Under the pieces are notes generated by a model. It was not told the origin of the DNA, ran no database searches, and worked only from the letters and a program-made list of their open reading frames with translations. The translations under genes and the position numbers were made by a program. This document shows, piece by piece, positions 1 through 6,241 of a DNA stretch of 11,426 bases. The DNA lies in the NCBI GenBank assembly GCA_905210525.1, contig CAJLXE010000036.1, forward strand, positions 1-11,426, in the 5' to 3' direction. The number at the start of each line of letters is the position of its first letter. Position 1 is the stretch's first letter. Source of the stretch: an uncultured Clostridia bacterium. Lineage in GTDB: Bacteria > Bacillota > Clostridia > HGM11327.

Positions 1-22
1 TAAAAAAACAATAAAAAATATA

Positions 23-51
23 TTGACTTTATTATTTTTGCGGAGTATAAT
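23..51 (+). promoter_or_regulatory. Sigma-A-type promoter for the first surface protein gene
   Basis: A -35 box TTGACT (23-28) and a perfect -10 box TATAAT (46-51) are separated by exactly 17 bases, the ideal housekeeping-sigma spacing. Transcription would start near position 58, leaving a leader of about 100 nt before the start codon at 161. The flanking DNA is very AT-rich, as expected for a strong promoter in a low-GC Firmicute. No operator-like dyad overlaps the boxes. The assignment rests on sequence match only. Confidence 0.82.
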
Positions 52-60
52 AAAACCAGA

Positions 61-117
61 TGTATTGAGGAAGAGTTTTGGCTTGATGCTTATAGAGCCG
101 GATTCCTCCCTGATACA
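61..117 (+). promoter_or_regulatory. Structured 5' leader RNA (long interrupted stem-loop)
   Basis: Directly after the predicted transcription start the leader can fold into a three-part stem: TGTAT (61-65) with ATACA (113-117), GAGGAA (67-72) with TTCCTC (103-108), and TTTGGCT (77-83) with AGCCGGA (96-102, two G-U pairs). The apical loop is 12 nt, and an asymmetric GAGT bulge lies at 73-76. No run of T follows, so it is not a terminator. I do not recognise a known riboswitch class. It could stabilise the mRNA, bind a protein, or be a regulatory RNA. The pairing is visible in the sequence; any function is inference. Confidence 0.45.
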
Positions 118-160
118 AAAATTAAATAAAAATAATTGAAGAAAGGCTGAGTGAGAAGTT

Positions 161-2149
161 ATGAAAAAGAAAATTTGGGCGATACTTATTTCCGCACTGT
201 TTCTGATAGGCTTGATGCCTGCTGCTGCATTTGCCGGAAATTGGAATCCCTCTGATGTAATTACTATCAAGGTTCGTATTTTCAATCCTGATAACGGTGG
301 CACATGGGTTGTTGGTACAGATACGTGTACAAAAGGCGATGAATATGTGCAGTCGGATGACTACACAATTCCGCCGCTCTCAAAGTTTATAGGCGAAAAC
401 AGTTACAGAGTACAGGCCGTTGCGGGCAACTGGTATTTCCCGGCAGGCGATCGTAATGTGGGTTCGGTTGTTAACTGGAGCTGCAACAGCAGCGAGGCTA
501 CAATGACATATTGGGTTCCGGGTTATACTCCGGCAGGCTCGACAGGCGGCGGTTCAAGCGGCTCTGATACAGAGGAAAGCGGATCGGGCAATTATTCAAT
601 GACATATAAAATTATATATCATTCCAATTACCCGGACGGTACGGATTATACACAGGAATATAATTACATAATCCGCGCAGGCTACAATATAGGCAATACG
701 GGAAGAACCGTAAGCGTAAAAACGGTAGCACAGGTTGGCTTTACGGCGCCGAGCGGTTATGCTCTTGCAAGTACGCCTTGGAACAAGCAGGCAGACGGTA
801 AGGGTGAAGGCGTAGGCAGCATGGTATATGTTACCCCGAATTCAACGACTCATCTTTATGCACAGTGGGTTCCTGGAGAAGTAAGTACTAAAGTTACTCT
901 TAAATATATGAACGGTGATGAACAGTACGGAGAAACGCAAAGCTATCTTGCAGGCGACACAGTTCATGTAATCAACTGCACTGCTGAGAAAGAAGGTTTT
1001 GTATTCAAGGGCTGGGATACGAATGCCGCAGCTTCAAACGTTGTGTATAAAGCGGATGCTCAGTTTGTTATAAATGCAAATACCGTACTTTATGCTGTTT
1101 GGGAAGCACAAACGACATATACGGTAACATATACAGACGGTGTAGATGGTGAAGAAGTATTTGCAGATCAGGTTTACAGCGATCTGCTTTCGGGAACAGT
1201 AACACCTGCATTCAACGGCAATCCTGAAAGAGAAGGTTATGTGTTCGGCGGCTGGAATCCTGCGGTTGCAGAGACTGTAACAGATAATGCTACATATGTT
1301 GCAACATGGAAAGAAGATAAGAACAATAACGGAATACCGGATGACGAAGAACAGAAGTACACAGTAAAATATACAGACGGTGTAGATGGTGAAGAAGTAT
1401 TTGCGGATCAGGTTTACAGCGGTTTGCTTTCGGGAACAGATACACCTGCATTCAACGGCAATCCTGAAAGAGAAGGCTATGTGTTCGGCGGTTGGAATCC
1501 TGCGGTTGCAGAGACCGTAACAGGCGATGCTACATATGTTGCAACGTGGAAAGAAGACAAGAACCATAACGGAATACCGGATGACGAAGAACAGAAGTAT
1601 ACAATAAAATATACGGACGGAGCAAACGGTACAATATTTGAAGATCAGATTTACGAAGATTTGCTTGTAGACATGCCTGTTCCTGCGTTCGAAGGTACAC
1701 CCGAGAGAGCAGGTTATGTATTCGCAGGCTGGAGTCCTGAATTCTCAGATACAGTAGAAGGAAACGTTACATATACTCCTGTATGGAAGGAAGACAAGAA
1801 TAATAACGGAATTCCGGATGACGAAGAAGACAAATATACTGTAGTATATACAGACGGTGTAGATGACGAAGAAGTATTTGCTGATCAGATTTACCGCGAT
1901 TTGCTTTCGGGAACAGCAACGCCTGCATTCAACGGCAAGCCTGAAAGAGAAGGCTATACATTTGTAGGTTGGAATCCTGCTGTAACCGATACTGTAAAAG
2001 AAAATGTTGTTTATACGGCAGTATGGGAAAAGATTCCGGAGACGGGCGACAGTAGCGATCTTATGCTTTGGTTCGTAATAATGCTTGCGGCAGGTACCGC
2101 AATGGCAGGAACGGTTGTTTGCAGCAGAAAGAAAAACGTACAACGATAA
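161..2149 (+). CDS. Secreted, sortase-anchored InlB B-repeat surface protein
   Basis: This 662-residue protein is probably exported and covalently fixed to the cell wall. Residues 1-25 are a Sec signal peptide (MKKK, hydrophobic core, cleavage after AFA). Residues 26-120 are a unique N-terminal region, followed by a Gly/Ser-rich linker (about 123-145). Next come two diverged beta-grasp modules of the InlB B-repeat (Listeria-Bacteroides repeat) type ending in YAQW and YAVW, then four closely related modules of about 80 residues (from 320), each with GYxFxGW and a terminal W. Linkers of the form DKNNNGIPDDEE between them resemble calcium-binding EF-hand or thrombospondin-3 loops. The C-terminus is a sorting signal: IPETGD (625-630), a hydrophobic segment (about 636-655), then SRKKNVQR. 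The ribosome site is weak: GAAAGG lies far from the ATG, and no better start fits the signal peptide. Family members are often adhesins; the ligand here is unknown. Confidence 0.9.
   Translation: MKKKIWAILISALFLIGLMPAAAFAGNWNPSDVITIKVRIFNPDNGGTWVVGTDTCTKGDEYVQSDDYTIPPLSKFIGENSYRVQAVAGNWYFPAGDRNVGSVVNWSCNSSEATMTYWVPGYTPAGSTGGGSSGSDTEESGSGNYSMTYKIIYHSNYPDGTDYTQEYNYIIRAGYNIGNTGRTVSVKTVAQVGFTAPSGYALASTPWNKQADGKGEGVGSMVYVTPNSTTHLYAQWVPGEVSTKVTLKYMNGDEQYGETQSYLAGDTVHVINCTAEKEGFVFKGWDTNAAASNVVYKADAQFVINANTVLYAVWEAQTTYTVTYTDGVDGEEVFADQVYSDLLSGTVTPAFNGNPEREGYVFGGWNPAVAETVTDNATYVATWKEDKNNNGIPDDEEQKYTVKYTDGVDGEEVFADQVYSGLLSGTDTPAFNGNPEREGYVFGGWNPAVAETVTGDATYVATWKEDKNHNGIPDDEEQKYTIKYTDGANGTIFEDQIYEDLLVDMPVPAFEGTPERAGYVFAGWSPEFSDTVEGNVTYTPVWKEDKNNNGIPDDEEDKYTVVYTDGVDDEEVFADQIYRDLLSGTATPAFNGKPEREGYTFVGWNPAVTDTVKENVVYTAVWEKIPETGDSSDLMLWFVIMLAAGTAMAGTVVCSRKKNVQR
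1118..2032 (+). repeat. Four tandem 240-bp intragenic repeats
   Basis: Units run 1118-1357, 1358-1597, 1598-1834 and 1835-2032, the last lacking the linker. The first two are nearly identical at the DNA level and both are 240 bp, so they differ by a few point changes and look like a recent duplication. The third is diverged and one codon shorter. The fourth is intermediate. Each full unit encodes one beta-grasp module plus an acidic Asn/Asp linker. Unit length is a multiple of three, so recombination between copies would change protein length without breaking the frame. Confidence 0.9.
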
Positions 2150-2167
2150 ATAAAATCAAGTAGACAT

Positions 2168-2210
2168 AAAAAGGTATGAAGTTTTTGAAATTTTGTACCT
2201 TTTTATTTTT
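2168..2210 (+). terminator. Rho-independent terminator after the first surface protein gene
   Basis: AAAAAGGTA (2168-2176) pairs with TACCTTTTT (2196-2204), with a loop of about 19 nt, and the 3' arm runs into a T-rich tract ending near 2210. It begins 18 bp after the stop codon. The stem is AT-rich, with only two G-C pairs, so it may be only moderately efficient. Confidence 0.7.
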
Positions 2211-2338
2211 CGTCTGTTTTAAATAACATTATATTCCGAACGTTGCCGATGATGATAAAACTGGAATGTATTGTGCTTAATAAAGAAAAAATATTATGTT
2301 AAATTGTTGTGGGAAATCGGAAAACATAATTTCAATAC
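2211..2338. other. Intergenic stretch with no recognised gene
   Basis: This AT-rich DNA lies between the terminator of the first surface gene and the promoter of the second. I see no open frame with a ribosome site, no tRNA-like fold and no strong inverted repeat. Together with its flanking terminator, promoter and leader it makes up the 317-bp gap between the two surface protein genes. Confidence 0.6.
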
Positions 2339-2367
2339 TTGTATTTGCGGTTGCAATATGCTATAAT
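2339..2367 (+). promoter_or_regulatory. Sigma-A-type promoter (extended -10) for the second surface protein gene
   Basis: A -35 box TTGTAT (2339-2344) lies 17 bases before a perfect TATAAT (2362-2367). The TGC directly before the -10 box forms an extended -10 element. Transcription would begin near 2374, giving a leader of about 93 nt. The gene therefore has its own promoter and is not simply read from the upstream surface gene. Confidence 0.75.
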
Positions 2368-2380
2368 TACTATGATTGGA

Positions 2381-2406
2381 TTTTGCTTGAGAGGGCGATG
2401 TCCGGA
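2381..2406 (+). promoter_or_regulatory. Leader motif shared with the first surface gene
   Basis: The leader contains TTTTGCTTGA, 11 bases, then CCGGA. The leader of the upstream surface gene has TTTTGGCTTGA, 11 bases, then CCGGA at 76-102. In both, the CCGG arm can pair with a TTGG element: TTTGGCT/AGCCGGA in the first leader, TTGGA/TCCGG in the second. The match is short and could be chance, but both copies sit in transcribed leaders of functionally related genes. Function unknown. Confidence 0.3.
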
Positions 2407-2466
2407 GTGTGTGTTTCTGTATAATTAAAACATATACTTAAAATTTATTAAAGGAGAAATTGGATT

Positions 2467-5004
2467 ATGAAGAAAAGAATACTTTGTATTCTGCTTTCGG
2501 TGTGTATGCTTTTGTGCTATGCTCCGACAGTTGCGTTTGCAGACACGGTTGAGCTTATGGATGCGTTGGCGAATGCGGAAGAGTTACTGCTTCCGTCAAG
2601 CTTTGACTGTGAGCTCGGCGGAGCTGAAAACAGCGTTCTGTACAGCTTTGATGGCAGTTTGTTTTATGCTGTTATGGGCAAAACGGAGCTCAACAAGGGC
2701 GACAATGTTCTGATAAGCTTTAACGGCAAAGATGAATATGTTGATACGAACCTGTACATATTCAAGGACGGGGAGACCGGAATTGAAAAAGTTAAGTATG
2801 TGGATAACGATAACGGTTACGACAACGGCGAAATTTTTATGTTTAGCGTTGAGGAAACCGGTATATATTACATAGTCCTTGCAGGATATGGTGACGATGA
2901 TGTCGGAATGTGCCATGCGGAAATATCGCTTGAATCGCCCGAAGATATTAATGATGTTATTGAAGCGGCAGAAGAAATTACATTGCCGGCTCAGTTTGAT
3001 TATGATTTGGGAAGCGACAATATAATAAACGATTCAGGATATTATTATTATGCAAAGGCGGTAAAGACGACTCTTGAAGCAAATGATATTATCAATATAC
3101 AATTTGCAAGCAAGACCGAAAGTGTAGATACCAAAGTATATATATACTATCAGAATCCGGTAGACCTTTCTTTTACAAATGTATTTTCGAACGACAACGA
3201 TTTGCTTAATAAAAAAGGTGAAAACGCTTATTTTTCAGCAACAAATACAGGTACATATTATATTGTATTGAGAGGCCACTGTGCGCTCGACACAGGACTT
3301 TGCCATGTTGAAATCAGCATTAAAACAGGCAAGTGCATTACACTTGATTTTACACAGGAAACAGTACCCGTTCCGGGCGAGGGAGATCTTTGGAGCTGGG
3401 ACGCGGATACAAAAACGCTTACTTTGAAGGACGGTTTTGAAATTATAGGCATAGACGATGATGCGATAACTCTTCCCGAAGGGGCTACCGTTTCTGTGGA
3501 AGGAAAAGCGGAAATATTGTCTGTATTTAATTCGTGTATATATGCAACCGGTTCTGTTTGCATGAAAGGCAACGGTACAGAAACTTCATTTATTAAATGT
3601 TTCAACGCTGATGATTATGACGGCATTTATGTGAATGGCGGAATCTGTATTGAAAATTGCAGCTTGCAAATAGCGACGGGAGATGACGGTATTTATGCAA
3701 AAAAAGGAATTTCTGTTGAAAATTGTGATTTGCGGATAAATGCGAACAGTGAGGGCTTGTATGCTCGCAGCGGCGAAATAAAAATCACAGATTCTGTTGT
3801 AAATATCATATCGGAAAGTGAATCGATTTTTTGCGATAACGATGACTATTTATATCCTTCATCTTCACCGAGCGAGGATCCTATAGTACCGTCGCCTTCA
3901 CCGAGCGAGGATCCTATAGTACCGTCGCCTTCACCGAGTGAGGATCCTATAGTGCCGTCGCCTTCACCGAGCGAGGATCCTATAGTACCGTCGCCTTCAC
4001 CGAGCGAGGATCCTATAGCACCGTCACCTTCACCGAGCGAGGATCTTATAGTACCGTCACCTTCACCGAGCGAAGACCTTGTAATTCAATCTCAGCCGGA
4101 TGCGGTTACAATTTCGGATGTCAATGCTCCGATTTATGGGGATGAATCATCTGACGGAGATGCTTCGGTTGCGTATAAAATAATAATCAAAAACAGCACA
4201 TTGGTACTTGTTTCGGGCGACGAAGCAATACAAAGTTATTATGGCGATGTGGAAATCACAGACTGTATAATTGATATTGATACTACATCCGATGAAGAAG
4301 GCATAGATGTTTCCGGTGGCAATATCATTATAAACGGTGCAAGACTTATAATAAAGGCAAAAGAAAATGCACTTGAAGCAAATACTGTCAAGCTTTCGGA
4401 TGTTGTATTTGATCTGCACACTTTTGGTTCATATGATTTGATTGACATTGATGATGCAACGGGATTCTCTCTTCCGGGAACGTTCAGACTGTATAGCAAG
4501 TCCGGCGATATGCTTTACGAGGGCGAGTGGAAGGATGAGCTTCTTAACGAAAATAACTGTCTTTATGTGGGCGAGACGCAAGTATATCGTGCAGTTACGG
4601 TTCATACCCATACTTATGATAGCACATGGACAACCGATGGCGGCAATCATTGGCATGAGTGTACGAATAAGTGGTGTCCTGATGAGAACAAAGGCATAAA
4701 AGATAAAGCTCCGCACGGCGCGGAAGATGACGGAGACTGTACAACGGCAGTTATTTGCGAATGCGGATATGTAATCACAGAAGCGTCAAACGGACATGAG
4801 TTCGGCGAGTGGCAGCCCAATGGTGGCAATCAGGAAAAACGCACGTGCCTGCATGACGGATGCAAAGCGTTTGAAACGCGTTCGATTCAGCCCGATACAG
4901 GCGACAATAGCAATATAGTACTGCTGTTTGCACTGTTGATAGGCAGCTTCGGTATTCTTTCGGCAGTAACAGCGTATAAAAAGAGAAGATATTCCGTTAA
5001 ATAA
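2467..5004 (+). CDS. Secreted, sortase-anchored beta-helix (DUF4353-like) surface protein
   Basis: This 845-residue protein starts with a Sec signal peptide (1-25, cleavage after AFA) and a good AAAGGAG ribosome site. Residues about 34-157 and 159-288 are two related beta-rich repeats with YYIVL motifs, resembling PPC (bacterial pre-peptidase C-terminal) domains. Residues about 289-463 and 541-690 form short repeating strands (DGIYVNGGICIENCSL type) typical of a right-handed beta-helix. They resemble the DUF4353 carbohydrate-binding family, whose studied member Cthe_2159 binds polygalacturonate. Seven PSPSPSEDPIV-type repeats (464-540) interrupt the helix. Residues 713-805 are rich in His/Cys pairs (HTH, HWHEC, CECG), like modules common in Clostridial surface proteins and possibly metal-binding. 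The end is a sorting signal, QPDTGD (808-813), a hydrophobic helix and KKRRYSVK; Q in place of L is non-canonical. Polysaccharide binding is the best guess and is untested. Confidence 0.88.
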   Translation: MKKRILCILLSVCMLLCYAPTVAFADTVELMDALANAEELLLPSSFDCELGGAENSVLYSFDGSLFYAVMGKTELNKGDNVLISFNGKDEYVDTNLYIFKDGETGIEKVKYVDNDNGYDNGEIFMFSVEETGIYYIVLAGYGDDDVGMCHAEISLESPEDINDVIEAAEEITLPAQFDYDLGSDNIINDSGYYYYAKAVKTTLEANDIINIQFASKTESVDTKVYIYYQNPVDLSFTNVFSNDNDLLNKKGENAYFSATNTGTYYIVLRGHCALDTGLCHVEISIKTGKCITLDFTQETVPVPGEGDLWSWDADTKTLTLKDGFEIIGIDDDAITLPEGATVSVEGKAEILSVFNSCIYATGSVCMKGNGTETSFIKCFNADDYDGIYVNGGICIENCSLQIATGDDGIYAKKGISVENCDLRINANSEGLYARSGEIKITDSVVNIISESESIFCDNDDYLYPSSSPSEDPIVPSPSPSEDPIVPSPSPSEDPIVPSPSPSEDPIVPSPSPSEDPIAPSPSPSEDLIVPSPSPSEDLVIQSQPDAVTISDVNAPIYGDESSDGDASVAYKIIIKNSTLVLVSGDEAIQSYYGDVEITDCIIDIDTTSDEEGIDVSGGNIIINGARLIIKAKENALEANTVKLSDVVFDLHTFGSYDLIDIDDATGFSLPGTFRLYSKSGDMLYEGEWKDELLNENNCLYVGETQVYRAVTVHTHTYDSTWTTDGGNHWHECTNKWCPDENKGIKDKAPHGAEDDGDCTTAVICECGYVITEASNGHEFGEWQPNGGNQEKRTCLHDGCKAFETRSIQPDTGDNSNIVLLFALLIGSFGILSAVTAYKKRRYSVK
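3856..4086 (+). repeat. Seven 33-bp tandem repeats encoding PSPSPSEDPIV
   Basis: Units begin at 3856, 3889, 3922, 3955, 3988, 4021 and 4054, each 33 bp (11 codons). Units 1-5 are almost identical in DNA, and units 6 and 7 are increasingly diverged, as expected for an array that expands at one end. The product is a Pro/Ser/Asp/Glu-rich, extended, negatively charged spacer. Units keep the reading frame, so copy-number change would alter spacer length only. Confidence 0.95.
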
Positions 5005-5044
5005 CAGCATACGTTTTATAAACGGAAATGTATAATATCTAAGT

Positions 5045-5111
5045 AAAAAACCTCCGTATGATAGCATCATTGTGATAGTATCATTATGACAGTATCATTC
5101 GGAGGTTTTTT
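5045..5111. terminator. Bidirectional terminator hairpin with a repeat-filled loop
   Basis: AAAAAACCTCCG (5045-5056) pairs perfectly over 12 bp with CGGAGGTTTTTT (5100-5111). The T-run on the right serves the + strand surface gene ending at 5004; the A-run on the left would give the matching T-run for transcripts from the other strand. The loop is unusually long (43 nt) and made of short dyads that can fold themselves. Confidence 0.85.
5059..5100. repeat. Three tandem 14-bp dyad repeats inside the terminator loop
   Basis: The three copies are TGATAGCATCATTG (5059-5072), TGATAGTATCATTA (5073-5086) and TGACAGTATCATTC (5087-5100). Each contains an inverted repeat of the form TGATA-G-TATCA, exact in the second copy. 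The array fills nearly the whole loop between the two terminator arms. Confidence 0.88.
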
Positions 5112-5382
5112 CACTGTGCAGTCCTCGGCGTTACGGTCAACACTATAAACGACGCATATAGTTTTATTTAATCTCTTGTAAGCTTTTTAGGCTGCGGATT
5201 TGTTTTCCTTTTTTCGGGATTAAGATAACGGATGGAAAAGTGCGATTCGCCGGAAGTTTTTAAAGGCTTGCCCATAATGCTTGCGGCGTCGTCGATAGTT
5301 AATACTTATTCTTACGTCAAAATATATGCGTGTGAAATCGAACCAAAATGAAAAAGAGTGATACTTTCGGCTTATGATGTGC
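5112..5382. other. Intergenic region between surface gene terminator and CopZ-like gene promoter
   Basis: This lies within the 493-bp gap between the second surface gene and the CopZ-like gene. Apart from the short - strand frame listed separately (5168-5305), I see no gene, tRNA or strong repeat. The middle part is less AT-rich than the flanks, in keeping with former coding DNA. Confidence 0.55.
5168..5305 (-). pseudogene. Orphan C-terminal coding remnant, family unknown
   Basis: On the - strand a 45-codon stretch open from 5305 to a TAA at 5168-5170 reads like real protein, including GESHFSIRYLNPEKRK and a basic tail ending PKKLTRD. It is less AT-rich than the surrounding intergenic DNA. 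Its only ATG (in IMGKP) has no ribosome site, and the frame is closed upstream by TAA at 5306-5308. It therefore looks like the surviving 3' end of a lost gene, or a very small gene with an unusual start. The bidirectional hairpin at 5045-5111 would lie downstream of it. I do not recognise the family. Confidence 0.3.
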
Positions 5383-5430
5383 TTGACAAAAAGAAAGATT
5401 TGTTGTAAACTTCTGCTGAAGACGTATAAT
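5383..5430 (+). promoter_or_regulatory. Overlapping promoters upstream of the CopZ-like gene
   Basis: Two promoters fit. One has a consensus -35 TTGACA (5383-5388) and a weak -10 TAAACT (5406-5411) with 17-base spacing. The other has TTGTAA (5403-5408) and a perfect TATAAT (5425-5430) with 16-base spacing. A small dyad CTTC-TGCT-GAAG lies between the boxes of the second. I see no clear CopY, CsoR or MerR-family operator. The leader to the ATG at 5498 is about 60 nt. Confidence 0.6.
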
Positions 5431-5497
5431 GCGGAATAAATCGTGTCGGATACGGCATAATAAAAATACGTAATTAATTGCAAAGGAGAATAGACTT

Positions 5498-5731
5498 ATG
5501 GCTTGCAGAAAGAAAATAAAAACCGAAATATATATTGACGGAATGCACTGTATGCATTGTGCAAGAGCGGTTGAAGAGGCGCTTAAAAATGTAGACGGTG
5601 TATCGGCTGTAAAAGTGGACCTTGAAAACAAGAAAGCAATTGTTTCATCTTTTGAAGCGGTAAATGTCAATGATGTAAAATCCGCAGTTGACGTTGCGGG
5701 ATTTTCGGTTACGGATGTAGTTCAGCAATAA
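5498..5731 (+). CDS. CopZ-like heavy-metal-associated (HMA) domain protein
   Basis: This 77-residue cytosolic protein consists of one HMA domain. Its metal site is GMHCMHC, with ligands Cys18 and Cys21, in the usual loop after the first beta strand. The pattern ALKNVDGVSAVKVDLENKKA and the terminal AGFSVTDV follow the beta-alpha-beta-beta-alpha-beta ferredoxin-like fold. Length is typical for a free-standing copper chaperone, which passes Cu(I) to a P-type ATPase or a regulator. An extra Cys3 precedes the domain. The ATG follows AAAGGAG at good spacing, and the gene is monocistronic between its own promoter and a hairpin. No CopA ATPase or CsoR/CopY regulator is in the window, so the metal is inferred from family only; other soft metals are possible. 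Confidence 0.88.
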   Translation: MACRKKIKTEIYIDGMHCMHCARAVEEALKNVDGVSAVKVDLENKKAIVSSFEAVNVNDVKSAVDVAGFSVTDVVQQ

Positions 5732-5746
5732 AGATGTTACGCAATG

Positions 5747-5783
5747 AAAAGTCGGACATAGTGCAATGCTGTGTCCGACTTTT
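5747..5783. terminator. Bidirectional terminator between convergent genes
   Basis: AAAAGTCGGACA (5747-5758) pairs perfectly with TGTCCGACTTTT (5772-5783), and up to three more inner pairs are possible. T-rich sequence follows on the + strand (TTTTGTTTT), and the A-run gives a shorter T-run on the - strand. It lies between the stop of the CopZ-like gene (5731) and the stop of the DUF1893 gene (5798) and can serve both. Confidence 0.9.
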
Positions 5784-5797
5784 GTTTTGATGTACTT

Positions 5798-6241
5798 TCA
5801 GATAATCTGCTTTTGTTCGCGCATTGCTTGTATCCGATGTTGTAAAGCTTCGTATGCTTCGTCCGGATTTTCAATATTGCTTACTGCTTTTTCCATGGGG
5901 CAGATATCCGTTCCCGCGCGATTTACGATTTTGTCCGTCAAGATTTCGTATTCGCAGTATATGCGGTATTTATCGAGTATTTTTTTACCGCTTTCGGAAA
6001 TTACTTTGGCGAATACATTTACTATACCGCTTTTTACAAACAGTAATGCCGCGGCTTTTCCCACGACAAGGTCGGCAACGGAAAAACCTTTGAGCTCGGT
6101 GCCGTCCGAAATAAAATCCATCATGGGCGCAATGCCTTTTTTCTCACTGTATAGACAATGGCCGTTTTTGCAAAGGCAAATCGTATGTCCGGTGAGTTCT
6201 TTTTTTGCAACCGTAAGATCTTCATTCGTAAGATCAACCAT
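5798..6241 (-). CDS. DUF1893 (TM1506-like) protein
   Basis: This 147-residue soluble protein matches the DUF1893 family. Conserved blocks are GFSVADLVVGKAAALLFV (52-69) and NRAGTDICPMEKAV (107-120). The structural representative, Thermotoga TM1506, has a cytidine-deaminase-like fold, with these blocks where deaminases carry their zinc site; the full HAE/PCxxC zinc ligands are not present here. The biochemical activity of the family is not established to my knowledge. The start codon overlaps the end of the upstream ECF S-component gene by 8 bp, so the two are probably translationally coupled and work together. A role on the imported compound is inference. It is the last gene of the - strand block, followed by a strong hairpin. 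Confidence 0.82.
   Translation of the reverse strand: MVDLTNEDLTVAKKELTGHTICLCKNGHCLYSEKKGIAPMMDFISDGTELKGFSVADLVVGKAAALLFVKSGIVNVFAKVISESGKKILDKYRIYCEYEILTDKIVNRAGTDICPMEKAVSNIENPDEAYEALQHRIQAMREQKQII

Noticed and set aside
61..117. Known riboswitch (cyclic di-GMP, fluoride, preQ1, cyclic di-AMP types)
   Set aside because: The conserved cores of these classes, as I know them, are not present; only a generic stem-loop can be supported.
1034..2143. Long - strand open frames opposite the repeat region of the first surface gene
   Set aside because: They lie antisense to a convincing gene, have no ribosome sites or recognisable domains, and their repeats mirror the sense-strand repeats.
3856..4086. 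Regular direct repeats resembling a CRISPR array
   Set aside because: The units abut with no unique spacers, stay in frame and encode a Pro/Ser-rich peptide inside a long coding region.
5220..5670. Open frames on the - strand across the CopZ-like promoter and gene
   Set aside because: They run antisense to the HMA-domain gene, have poor, low-complexity composition and carry no ribosome site.
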